DNA of 10,608 nt from Pseudomonadota bacterium (lineage in GTDB: Bacteria; Pseudomonadota; Gammaproteobacteria; Acidithiobacillales; Acidithiobacillaceae), in NCBI GenBank assembly GCA_021827445.1, contig JAKAVW010000075.1, positions 1 through 10,608 on the forward strand, read 5' to 3'. Within the stretch, counting starts at the first letter, position 1. The number at the start of each line of letters is the position of its first letter. Below are positions 1-6,676 of this stretch, piece by piece. Position numbers and translations under genes: made by a program. The notes below the pieces were generated by a model. It did not search any database and was not told the DNA's origin. It was given only the letters and a program-made list of their open reading frames with translations.

Positions 1-784
1 CCATACTCGGGTCTTGCGATAATTCGGCGTTATAAATCGCCTGTTGCTGTCTCCAGGCCCTTCCGGTTGGTCCTCGTCCTTCTGCGAAATCTTCTCGGCT
101 GGATGTTTTGTTTCCGTCCAGATGCCTGGTCTCCCCGGCTGCGGCAAGCACCTGAAAATCCCCCCGTGCATCGGGCTTGCCAATCCAGGCGAGGCTCATG
201 TTGGTATAGCGTATGGCGAGTGCGCAGATGTCATAAAGCAATGCTTGTTCATCGTCTGCACGAGCAATAGCTTGGTTGATCTCGCCCAGCAGAAGATTGA
301 AGCCAGCCAACTGACGCTGATGCTTCAGGCCTTCCTGTAAAGCCATGTCCGCAGTTTTGCGCTCAGTGATATTGCGTCCAATAATCACCAATCCTTCGCG
401 ATTCCCGTCCCGGTTAAACAGGGGTACCCTGCGCAAATCGAAAGTCGCGAGTTGGCCGCCTTCCATAGCCAGGCTTTCTACTGCCACCTCTCGTCCCGTC
501 TGCCATGCATTTTCATCTTCCGCAAGATGTTTTTCGTGAATCGCCCGAAATTCCGGATGTAGGCCGATCAGTTCCAGATCGGTTTTGCCTTGCCAGGGAA
601 TGCCTTCCAGTTGGAAAACCATTTTGGCGGCATCATTGGTAACCAGCCAGCGGCCCTCGCCATCCTTAAAAATAAGCATATCCGGGATCATGTTGAGCAG
701 TACTGTCAAACGCTTATTGATCTGCGATGCGTTAGTCGCTTCCTGCGTGATCCCGGTATCTTCCCCGATGGATTTCTGTGGCAT
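1..784 (-). CDS. PAS-GAF sensory protein, C-terminus beyond left edge (probable GGDEF/EAL signalling protein)
   Basis: The minus strand is open from a stop just upstream of 835 to the left edge of the window, so the 3' part is missing. The visible part has a short polar N-terminus, then a PAS domain (from LTVLLNMIPDMLIFKDGEGR to the typical exit GLVIIGRNITERK), then the start of a GAF domain (FNLLLGEINQAIARADDEQ; EGRGPTGRAWRQQQAIYNAE). PAS followed by this GAF type usually precedes GGDEF and EAL domains in cyclic-di-GMP enzymes, but neither is inside the window, so the output domain is inference. Start choice: ATG at 784 has AAGGA eight bases upstream; an in-frame ATG at 835 is possible but has no clear ribosome binding site. 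No membrane segment is seen in the visible part, so it is probably a cytoplasmic sensor. Confidence 0.8.
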   Translation of the reverse strand, partial: MPQKSIGEDTGITQEATNASQINKRLTVLLNMIPDMLIFKDGEGRWLVTNDAAKMVFQLEGIPWQGKTDLELIGLHPEFRAIHEKHLAEDENAWQTGREVAVESLAMEGGQLATFDLRRVPLFNRDGNREGLVIIGRNITERKTADMALQEGLKHQRQLAGFNLLLGEINQAIARADDEQALLYDICALAIRYTNMSLAWIGKPDARGDFQVLAAAGETRHLDGNKTSSREDFAEGRGPTGRAWRQQQAIYNAELSQDPSM

Positions 785-835
785 GGATGGCATCCTTACC
801 GGTGGTGACGTAAAAACCGAACCAAGCACCGCCAT

Positions 836-1218
836 ACCGGGCGCTGATGAGTTGTCTTATGCTGTATCTTTCGGTTGGGTGCGGGCATGGGGGTGTCCAG
901 ATCGGCGATAGGTATTTTTAATAGTAACAGTTTGACTATAGAAATTATAATGGCTTTTTGACGGGTTGCGTAAGATTCGAAGCCGATCTGCCGATTATTC
1001 ATTAGGTTGCAATGGTGTTGAGAAGTGCAGAGCAAATAAAAATCAACGAATTATGGATAGATTTGGCGATGCACTGAGTGCGACTCAGATTATGCAATAC
1101 CCGGCAGCAAAAGCGTTAGCAACGAATCATATAATAATATTATATTTGCCATGCACTTAATGGCTTTCTGTTATAACCCACTCCGTCAGAATGATCTGAC
1201 GTAACAGAACCACGGTAT
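836..1218. other. Gene-poor stretch with AT-rich promoter-like patches
   Basis: No convincing gene. On the minus strand a perfect TATAAT lies at 944-949, about 110 bases before the PAS-GAF start, but no good -35 box is found at the right distance. On the plus strand TATAAT occurs at 1130-1135 next to a 10-bp AT palindrome (ATAATATTAT), again without a clear -35. The short open frames here have no recognisable domain. A compound hairpin at 1168-1207 is listed separately. Confidence 0.4.
1168..1207. repeat. Compound inverted repeat (nested hairpin)
   Basis: Inner arms CGTCAGA (1184-1190) and TCTGACG (1195-1201) are perfect complements around a four-base loop ATGA. Outer arms CTGTTA (1168-1173) and TAACAG (1202-1207) are also perfect complements and abut the inner right arm, leaving a ten-base bulge on the left. 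No T-run follows on either strand, so a rho-independent terminator is unlikely. It ends 11 bases before the first ATG of the decayed sigma-like gene, so an old operator or leader structure is possible. Confidence 0.6.
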
Positions 1219-1619
1219 ATGCGACCGACTATAAAACACTCCCCAGGTGGCGACTCTGCCTATTCAGTAGATGACCTGGTGATGGACTACCTGCCGGTGC
1301 AGGTTCCCGCACACCTGGCCAAAAGATCACACACAGCGCCAGTCACCGTGGAGGAAAGCTCAAGGACTCAAAAAATGCTCCTAAGCGCAGGGAAAATATT
1401 GCGGCACTCGTCAATGTGGAACCGAAGCATGTATCTTTCATTCGCGATGATGGCACAGAGATGGAGTTTTCCGCAGACCAGAACGTTTCATATAGGGCAG
1501 AACAGAACCACGCAAAAACAGTAATCAGGAAGGCCCTGTCGGCTCTGCCCGGTCGCCAGCGAGATGCCATCATTAGCGCCACTATGCGGCTGGGGTCGCT
1601 GAAAGCCATCACCCAGTAA
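1219..1619 (+). pseudogene. Decayed sigma-70 family-like gene (possibly sigma-28 type)
   Basis: Two overlapping plus-strand reading frames together look like a shrunken sigma factor. The first (from 1219) contains YSVDDLVMDYLP followed by AHLAKRSHTAPVTVEE, resembling region 2 at the start of FliA-type sigma factors (a DDLVxxYxPLVxxIAxHL pattern). The second frame (GTG at 1416, but open further upstream) contains KTVIRKALSALPGRQRDAI and then GSLKAITQ, resembling region 4 (an ALxxLPxRxRxxI pattern followed by a LxLKxI helix). The frame changes between them. The whole is about 130 codons against roughly 240 for FliA, so regions 2-3 are largely missing, and it stops before a full DNA-binding helix-turn-helix. 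The similarity is by eye only. An unrelated small hypothetical protein at 1416-1619 remains possible. Confidence 0.4.
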
Positions 1620-1670
1620 AAAACAATGACGACCGTTCAGGATGGCAAGGGACGAAAGTGAACAGTCGTC
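1617..1670 (-). terminator. Probable rho-independent terminator of wrbA
   Basis: Arms at 1628-1639 (GACGACCGTTCA) and 1659-1670 (TGAACAGTCGTC) are complementary over 12 bases with one mismatch and a 19-base spacer. Read on the minus strand, the structure is followed directly by ATTGTTTTTT (1627-1618), the expected U-tract. It lies about 90 bases beyond the wrbA stop. The loop is longer than usual, which lowers certainty. No T-run follows on the plus strand. Confidence 0.55.
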
Positions 1671-1757
1671 GGGATTATAATGCAACTTCACATGGTCTCG
1701 ATCTCTTGAGAATGTGGTAGCGCTAAAGGGAGCAATTACGGGTTGATGTATTGAAAA

Positions 1758-2360
1758 TTAACCGAATAGCTTCTGAGTGATACCTGCAACGTGGCGCCCC
1801 TGGAAGCGGGCGATGGCCAGTTCATTAGCGCTGGGCTGGCGGCTGCCATCGCCCTTGGCGAGGGTCGTGGCGCCATAGGGCGTACCACCACTGATCTCGT
1901 CCATATTCATGAGCTCCTGACAGCTATAGGGGACGCCTACCACGATCAGCCCCTGATGAAAAAGAAAGCTGTGAAAAGACGTAATAGTCGTTTCCTGGCC
2001 GCCGTGCTGGGTGGCCGTACTGGCGAACACGCTGCCGACCTTGCCCACCAGTTTACCTTCCTGCCAGAGATTGCCGGTACGGTCGAGAAAATTGCGCATC
2101 TGTCCGCTCATGTTGCCGAAGCGGGTCGGTGTGCCAAAGACGATGGCATCATAATCCGCCAGATCATCGGGGTGGGCTTCCGGAGCCGCCTGACCGGTCT
2201 TGGCATGCATGGCGGCCAGGGTTTCTGCCGGCATGCTTTCGGGCACCCGCTTGATATCCGCCGTCACGCCAGGGACTTCCCGGGCGCCCTCGGCGATGGC
2301 CTGGGCCATGGTTTCAATATGACCCCAGAGGCTGTGATACAGCACCAGTGTTTTGCTCAT
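1758..2360 (-). CDS. wrbA: WrbA-type NAD(P)H:quinone oxidoreductase
   Basis: A 200-residue flavodoxin-like protein, the usual WrbA length. WrbA is an FMN enzyme of the cytoplasm that reduces quinones by two electrons with NAD(P)H and so avoids semiquinone radicals. Visible family signatures are the N-terminal strand and phosphate loop (TLVLYHSLWGHIETMA, residues 4-19), GTPTRFGNMSGQMRNFLD (76-93), ASTATQHGG (113-121) and GGTPYGATT (158-166). The start at 2360 has AGGAG six to seven bases upstream. It is transcribed away from an HxlR-family regulator, a common arrangement in which the regulator senses quinones or reactive electrophiles and controls the reductase. A terminator candidate lies downstream. 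The long open frame on the opposite strand is a shadow. Confidence 0.95.
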   Translation of the reverse strand: MSKTLVLYHSLWGHIETMAQAIAEGAREVPGVTADIKRVPESMPAETLAAMHAKTGQAAPEAHPDDLADYDAIVFGTPTRFGNMSGQMRNFLDRTGNLWQEGKLVGKVGSVFASTATQHGGQETTITSFHSFLFHQGLIVVGVPYSCQELMNMDEISGGTPYGATTLAKGDGSRQPSANELAIARFQGRHVAGITQKLFG

Positions 2361-2402
2361 GATGAACTCCTCGCGTCAGTGAACATTGCCGGCCCAGTAA
2401 AG

Positions 2403-2417
2403 ACCATTTAGTATGGT
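2403..2417. promoter_or_regulatory. Dyad in the wrbA-hxlR intergenic region, candidate operator
   Basis: ACCAT (2403-2407) and ATGGT (2413-2417) are perfect inverted arms around TTAGT in the 84-base space between two divergent starts. A TAGTAT element overlapping the dyad could be a -10 for the plus-strand gene. Winged-helix HxlR regulators bind short dyads in such positions. The arms are only five bases, so this is a candidate only. Confidence 0.35.
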
Positions 2418-2444
2418 TTGTGAAGTAGGTACGGATGAGTAACC

Positions 2445-2810
2445 ATGACCCGAAAAACCAAACAAGAAACCCCATGCCCCATGGACGCCCTGCTCCACCT
2501 GCTGATGGGGCCATGGACCACGGTTATCCTGTGGACTCTGAGACAGCGCGGTCCACTGCGTTTTGGGGTACTTAAACGGGAAGTGCGCGGCATCTCATCG
2601 CGCATGCTGACGGAGCGCTTACGCACCCTGGAGGCGGCCCGGATCGTCTTCCGGGAGTATTATCCCAGCATTCCTCCGGAAGTGACTTATGGCCTGACCC
2701 GGCGTGGACTGGAATTGCGGGAAGTGCTGGACGCGCTGGATACACTGGCGCGGCGTTGGGATGCCGAAGACGCGAATGGGAAAGCGATACCGCGGGAGCC
2801 ATCCCGTTAA
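2445..2810 (+). CDS. HxlR-family transcriptional regulator
   Basis: A 121-residue winged-helix protein covering the complete HxlR domain: MDALLHLLMGPWTTVILWTL (residues 13-32), GPLRFGVLKREVRGISSRML, then the recognition and wing segment LTERLRTLEAARIVFREYYP and EVTYGLTRRGLELREVLDAL. A cysteine sits just before the domain (TPCPM, Cys11), the place where redox-sensing members such as YodB, HypR and QorR have their sensing cysteine; that this protein senses in the same way is inference. It is divergent from wrbA, so a role as repressor of wrbA in response to quinones or oxidants is likely. The last four bases overlap the tail of the decayed GGDEF reading frame on the other strand. The last 12 residues are polar and not part of the domain. 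Confidence 0.9.
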   Translation: MTRKTKQETPCPMDALLHLLMGPWTTVILWTLRQRGPLRFGVLKREVRGISSRMLTERLRTLEAARIVFREYYPSIPPEVTYGLTRRGLELREVLDALDTLARRWDAEDANGKAIPREPSR

Positions 2811-3300
2811 TACCTGAACGTTATCGAGATTGCCGAAAATCTATGAAGCCACCCAAGGGGAGTGGCATCCTGGACAACGCTGGGGTCATAGAGCACATAG
2901 TATTCTGTGCGTGTTGCCTTGTTGGCCTTTGCTGCATATAAGGCGAGATCGGCATGATGCAACAGGTCTCTGGGCTTGGTCTCATCCAGAGGGTACAGCG
3001 GTGACACCGAGACTGGCGCCGACATGGACCTCCACGGCGTCGAGCAGGTAGGGTTCTTCTATGGCCTGGCGAATCCGTTCAACAATCACCTCGAAGATCT
3101 GTCCAGCGTTCGAGGTCATTGAGCAGAAACACAAATTCATCGCCTCCAAGGCGAAAGGCAGAGTCGGTAGCACGCAGTATGGTCTGTAGACGTCGGGCAA
3201 GTGCCTTTCCGGTAACCCCCGTGCGCATGGGCAGCATCATTCCCAAATTGGTGCTGTCGCCGGAAAGATTCACTTCTGATCTTTGACTGCCTCGTACCAG
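2807..3300 (-). pseudogene. Decayed GGDEF (diguanylate cyclase) domain
   Basis: Three minus-strand frames together give one GGDEF domain. The first holds ALARRLQTILRATDSAFRLG and then the signature GGDEFVFLLNDLE (about 3220-3100). The second continues with IFEVIVERIRQAIEEPYLL and VEVHVGASLGVTA (about 3090-2995). The third finishes with LYPLDETKPRDLLHHADLAL and YAAKANKATRTEYYVLYDPS (about 3000-2880). The frame shifts just after DLE and again inside the GVT-YPLDE strand. Further upstream a third frame carries HQFGNDAAHAHGG, resembling the FKxINDxxGHxxGD substrate loop, which implies another shift near 3210. No start, upstream sensor domain or downstream EAL domain is intact. The GGDEF residues survive, so decay appears recent. 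It cannot make a working enzyme from one frame. Confidence 0.85.
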
Positions 3301-3360
3301 TAACAACAACAGTGTCTGTATGTGGTACAGAGTATGGGAAATGTCAAGGTATGGGCGCAA

Positions 3361-4266
3361 TCATCCAGACGGCAATATGGTTTTATGCTGCTGCAACAGC
3401 GCCAGAAAGGCCCTGGCGCTGTGACTGGGTGCCCGGCGGTGTAGCACCGTCAGCCGGTGACGAATGACGGGTGCAGTAGGGCGGGTCCCAAGTCCAGGTT
3501 GCTGGTCAGCATCATTCAATGCAGAGACAAAGCTGACGCCCAATCCACAACGCACGGCATCGCGGATGGCGGCGAGGCCACTCAGTTCATAGCGAATTTC
3601 GGGATAAAACCCTTCCGCCTTGAGTGCCTGCAAGGCATGTTCACGGATGCCGGAACCCTCCTCCCGCCACACCAGCGATTCCTCAGCGAGGGCTCCTAAA
3701 GGCACTGGCTTCTGCTCCAGTAACCAACGGTGTCCGGTGGGGACGAGCAGCACGATTTCCGTCTCCACCAGTGTTTCCTGCTGCCAGTCGCTGACACCGG
3801 CCAGGGGTACATCGTCTTCCACAAAAATCAGATCGGCCTGATCGCGCATCTCCTTGGCGGCGCGGCTGTTGGTGGTGATCAGGCGGACCGCGACGGCAGG
3901 ATATAGGCGCTGGAAGTTGGCGATGGCGCGGGGGAGCAGGGTTTCGGCATTGCTGTGGCTGGCGATGAGGGCCAGGGAGCCACGCAGCAGTCCTTCGGTG
4001 TCCATGCACAGGGCGCGTGCCTCTTCCAGCGCGGCCTCAATTTGTTCGGCAATGCGGAGCAGGGACAAGCCTGTGGGGGTAGGGGCGATACCATGCCGGG
4101 CGCGGTGGTACAGCGGTTCTCCAACCAGTTCCTGCAATTGTTTGAGGCGGTGGGAGACGGCGGGCTGGGTCATGAACAGCGCGTCCGCCGCCGCATGCAA
4201 ATTGCCGTTACGTGCGGCCTGCGCCCAGACCAGTAAGAGGGCGGGGTCTATGCGTCCCGAAGCCAT
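3361..4266 (-). CDS. LysR-family transcriptional regulator
   Basis: A 301-residue protein, the normal LysR length. The N-terminal helix-turn-helix is clear: LLVWAQAARNGNLHAAADAL followed by FMTQPAVSHRLKQLQELVGE and PLYHRARHGIAPTPTG (residues about 11-68). The remainder is a LysR substrate-binding domain with two alpha/beta lobes (LRGSLALIASHSNAETLLPR, GLAAIRDAVRCGLGVSFVSA). The start at 4266 is set by GGGGAG about seven bases upstream. It is divergent from the TDT transporter gene, so it is probably that gene's regulator and represses its own transcription. The effector is not visible in the sequence; an organic acid or a sulfur oxyanion would fit the neighbour. It ends beside the decayed GGDEF segment. 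Confidence 0.92.
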   Translation of the reverse strand: MASGRIDPALLLVWAQAARNGNLHAAADALFMTQPAVSHRLKQLQELVGEPLYHRARHGIAPTPTGLSLLRIAEQIEAALEEARALCMDTEGLLRGSLALIASHSNAETLLPRAIANFQRLYPAVAVRLITTNSRAAKEMRDQADLIFVEDDVPLAGVSDWQQETLVETEIVLLVPTGHRWLLEQKPVPLGALAEESLVWREEGSGIREHALQALKAEGFYPEIRYELSGLAAIRDAVRCGLGVSFVSALNDADQQPGLGTRPTAPVIRHRLTVLHRRAPSHSARAFLALLQQHKTILPSG

Positions 4267-4303
4267 ACTATTCTCCCCTTCTTTCAGAAATTACCGTGGG
4301 TTA

Positions 4304-4319
4304 TTTCTCAGGTTAGAAA
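4304..4319. promoter_or_regulatory. Candidate LysR operator between the divergent lysR-type gene and TDT gene
   Basis: TTTCT (4304-4308) and AGAAA (4315-4319) are perfect inverted arms around CAGGTT, about 38 bases before the LysR start and 74 before the transporter start. A T-rich/A-rich dyad of this kind fits the loose T-N11-A LysR box. A second small dyad, TTTCAGAAA (4282-4290), lies nearer the regulator. Confidence 0.4.
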
Positions 4320-4392
4320 ATAGCATTAGAGATGGGTTCTGCTCAAGTCTATGCTTTATGACAATCAGGACGCTACAGAGAGAAGCCGGATC

Positions 4393-5580
4393 ATGACCCT
4401 ATTTGCAGACGCACCCAAAAGTGACCCCCGGGAAATTATTCGCCACTTCACGCCCAACTGGTTCGCCGCCAATATGGGTACCGGTATTCTCGCCCTTATG
4501 CTGGCAGAATTTCCCTATGGGCATTGGGGGCAACAGCTTCTGGCACAAGGCTTGTGGGGTATTAACGTCCTCTTTTTTGTGCTGTTCGCCTTGCTTTTCG
4601 TGGGAAGGGCGATTTTCTATCCAGACAGTTTCCGGCGTTTATTTCATCATCCCATTCAGTCTTTGTTTATTGGTGCCATTCCTATGGGCTTTGCCACTAT
4701 TGTGAACGGCATGATTATTATCTGGCCAATCAGCGCGAGTTCCATCGCGATTACAGAAGTGATGTGGTGGGTGGATACGGTCCTGGCCGTGATTTCAGTG
4801 CTGCTGGTGCCTTTTTTCATGTTTACCGTACACGAACACCACATTGAGCAGATGACCGCAGCCTGGCTATTACCCATTGTGCCACCGGAAGTGGCAGCGG
4901 CCAGCGGTGGCTTGCTGGCCCAGCATCTGGCGCCTGCCGCCGGTACTGCGGTGATCTATGTCAGTTATGTGCTGTGGTCTATATCCGTGTTGCTCTCCAT
5001 GGGCATTCTGGCGATCCTGTTTTTACGCCTCACGCTGCATAAATTACCGCACCGGGATATGGCGGTATCGGCCTGGTTGCCGCTGGGACCGCTGGGCACC
5101 GGCGCCATGGCAATGATTACCCTCGGCGTTGCCGATCAGCATGTTTTCGCCGGTACGGTTTTGGCAGGTATGGCGCAGTTTGGCGAAATGGCGGGCCTTT
5201 TTCTGGCTTTGCTGCTTTGGGGATTTGGCCTATGGTGGATGCTTATGGCGGCCTTTTTCACCCTACGTTATCTGGGTGAAGGCTTGCCCTTCAATATGGG
5301 CTGGTGGGGATTCACTTTCCCCCTGGGTGTCTTTGACGCCGCTACTTATCTGCTCGCGAAAGAAACACATTTTGTGGTCTTCCTGCCCCTGGGTGCGGTT
5401 TTTACGGCCATGCTCACCATTTTTTGGATTATCGTGACCCAGCGCAGCGTTGTGGGAATGTGGAGCGGTCGTTTGTTTCGCGCTCCATGTTTGTCCGCAG
5501 AAACCGGTTTACCGGAGCCCTCCCGCGCCGAGGCAGTGCATCAACACCGCCCGGATATTACAGAGTCTTTGCGCAAGTAA
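4393..5580 (+). CDS. TDT/SLAC1-family membrane transporter (TehA/Mae1/Ssu1-like)
   Basis: A 395-residue integral membrane protein with about ten hydrophobic segments, the architecture of the tellurite-resistance/dicarboxylate transporter family (TehA, Mae1, Ssu1, plant SLAC1). The opening IIRHFTPNWFAANMGTGILA is the typical first helix. Later landmarks are IPMGFATIVNGMIIIWPI, HHIEQMTAAWLLPIVPPEVA with the preserved LPIVPPEVAAASG turn, PLGPLGTGAMAMITLG and MGWWGFTFPLGVFDAATYLL. Family members move C4-dicarboxylates, sulfite or chloride. LPIVPPEVAAASGG resembles the fungal Ssu1/Mae1 side of the family, and a sulfite exporter would suit a sulfur oxidiser, but the substrate cannot be read from the sequence. 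Start: ATG at 4393 with a purine-rich GAGAGAAG upstream is preferred to ATG at 4351, which has no ribosome binding site. Divergent from a LysR-type regulator. Confidence 0.88.
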   Translation: MTLFADAPKSDPREIIRHFTPNWFAANMGTGILALMLAEFPYGHWGQQLLAQGLWGINVLFFVLFALLFVGRAIFYPDSFRRLFHHPIQSLFIGAIPMGFATIVNGMIIIWPISASSIAITEVMWWVDTVLAVISVLLVPFFMFTVHEHHIEQMTAAWLLPIVPPEVAAASGGLLAQHLAPAAGTAVIYVSYVLWSISVLLSMGILAILFLRLTLHKLPHRDMAVSAWLPLGPLGTGAMAMITLGVADQHVFAGTVLAGMAQFGEMAGLFLALLLWGFGLWWMLMAAFFTLRYLGEGLPFNMGWWGFTFPLGVFDAATYLLAKETHFVVFLPLGAVFTAMLTIFWIIVTQRSVVGMWSGRLFRAPCLSAETGLPEPSRAEAVHQHRPDITESLRK

Positions 5581-5627
5581 TCCTCCTGGGGAGCGTATGT
5601 TGATTCTTTTGGTTCTAAAATTTCCAA

Positions 5628-6146
5628 TTACTGAGTGGAGCTCATCGCATATTTTAACTCTGATGAGAGTTTCTCTGATGAATAGAATCCCAAATGACGC
5701 TGCAGGACATAACCCTTAGGAGAAATAATCAATGTATAGGGAAGCATCTCTTGCCGGTCGCCAAGCCGTGCAAGCACCTTACCTGGATGGGCGCCAGCCA
5801 GTAATGTCAGGTAGTTGACGTGTTCCTGACTAACAAAATGTTCGGCCGATTCCCTGTCATCAATGGCAATGCCGATGAACCGCACTCTGGAACCCATCTC
5901 TTTGTGGAGGCGAACAAAGCCCGGTGCTTCCTGATGGCAATACGGGCACCAGTTTGCCCAAACCGTAACTACCATGATTTTTCCTTCGAGACTCTTCAGC
6001 TTGACCAAGTGGCCCGACATATCATGCAAAGATATATTGGGGAGTGCCGGGTGTTTCATGACGCTTTCCGGCATGGCAAGTGCGGTGATTGTTATGGGTA
6101 ATAACAACGCAAATCCCAGCAAATATCTGTTTGTCACTTTATTCAT
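5628..6146 (-). CDS. Periplasmic TlpA/ResA-like thioredoxin-fold protein
   Basis: A 172-residue protein with a Sec-type signal peptide (basic start, then YLLGFALLLPITITALAM; probable cleavage near residue 24). It then carries a thioredoxin fold of the AhpC/TlpA kind: ALPNISLHDMSGHLVKLKSL, the redox centre WANWCPYC (WCPYC at 66-70), FIGIAIDDRE, and the cis-proline MLPYTLI (Pro136). Members pass electrons to, or oxidise, cysteine pairs outside the cytoplasmic membrane. It is the last gene in the direction of transcription after merR, 71 bases downstream, so it may be co-transcribed with the mer genes. Start at 6146 with AGGA nine bases upstream. A link with mercury is inference only: it could keep periplasmic cysteines of MerP or MerT reduced, or be a native gene next to the island. 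It converges with the TDT gene with 47 bases between. Confidence 0.85.
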   Translation of the reverse strand: MNKVTNRYLLGFALLLPITITALAMPESVMKHPALPNISLHDMSGHLVKLKSLEGKIMVVTVWANWCPYCHQEAPGFVRLHKEMGSRVRFIGIAIDDRESAEHFVSQEHVNYLTLLAGAHPGKVLARLGDRQEMLPYTLIISPKGYVLQRHLGFYSSEKLSSELKYAMSSTQ

Positions 6147-6217
6147 GGTCGATTATCCTGGCAACGGGTGTTGCCCTCTTATGGGATCTGCTGTGTTTCA
6201 GCACCATATACATGGAG

Positions 6218-6643
6218 TTACTCATCATCCAGTGACTGCAGGATAGGGCAGTTGTGGCGGTTGCTGATATCTCCGCTTTTACATTCTTCGATCAATCGCG
6301 TCAGAATGGTCTCAAGACTTTGTAGCGCTATAATCTTTTCGTGAACCGATGCGAGCTTGACCTCGGCGTGGTGGCGCACGGTGATGCAGATTTCCGCGTC
6401 ATCCGTGCGCAGAGCGAGGAGCTCCCGGGCCTCCTGCAGGGTAAATCCCAGGGCCTGGGCATGTTTGATGAAGCGTATACGGGTCACCACTTCGGAAGAG
6501 TAACGACGTATACCAAGGCTAGGCTTCACCGGTTGCCTGATGAGCCCTTCCCGCTCGTAGAAACGCACGGTCTCCACATGAACACCGGCAGCCTTCGCCG
6601 CCTGGCCAATGCTGAAACCGGATTTGTCCCGTTGCTTAGTCAT
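6218..6643 (-). CDS. merR: MerR, mercury-responsive transcriptional regulator
   Basis: A 141-residue protein with an N-terminal MerR helix-turn-helix (FSIGQAAKAAGVHVETVRFY, then YEREGLI and GIRRYSSE) and a dimerisation helix. The three Hg(II)-binding cysteines of Tn501 MerR have counterparts: Cys86 (AEICITV), Cys121 (IEECKSG) and Cys132 (HNCPILQSL). The spacing of the last pair is ten residues against eight in Tn501 MerR. In known systems MerR holds the promoter repressed without mercury and untwists it when Hg(II) is bound. The matching operator is at 9218-9241, far upstream, so merR is the distal gene of the operon it controls and not divergent. Start at 6643 with GGGAG six bases upstream; 33 bases after merA. 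Confidence 0.93.
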   Translation of the reverse strand: MTKQRDKSGFSIGQAAKAAGVHVETVRFYEREGLIRQPVKPSLGIRRYSSEVVTRIRFIKHAQALGFTLQEARELLALRTDDAEICITVRHHAEVKLASVHEKIIALQSLETILTRLIEECKSGDISNRHNCPILQSLDDE

Positions 6644-6676
6644 GCGTAACTCCCGCTGCCTATCTCAATTAATTTA

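Noticed and set aside
796..1035. A 79-codon minus-strand open frame upstream of the PAS-GAF gene
   Set aside because: Out of frame with the PAS-GAF gene, no domain, and no ribosome binding site that would support it.
1791..2411. A 206-codon open frame on the plus strand
   Set aside because: It lies antisense to the clear wrbA gene and has no recognisable domain; high GC creates such shadows.
3854..4396. Plus-strand open frame of 180 codons
   Set aside because: Antisense to the LysR-type gene and without protein-like composition.
5582..5611. Possible terminator between the TDT gene and the thioredoxin gene
   Set aside because: The stem CTCC-TGG-GGAG is only four pairs with a three-base loop, and the TTCTTTT run is too far away.
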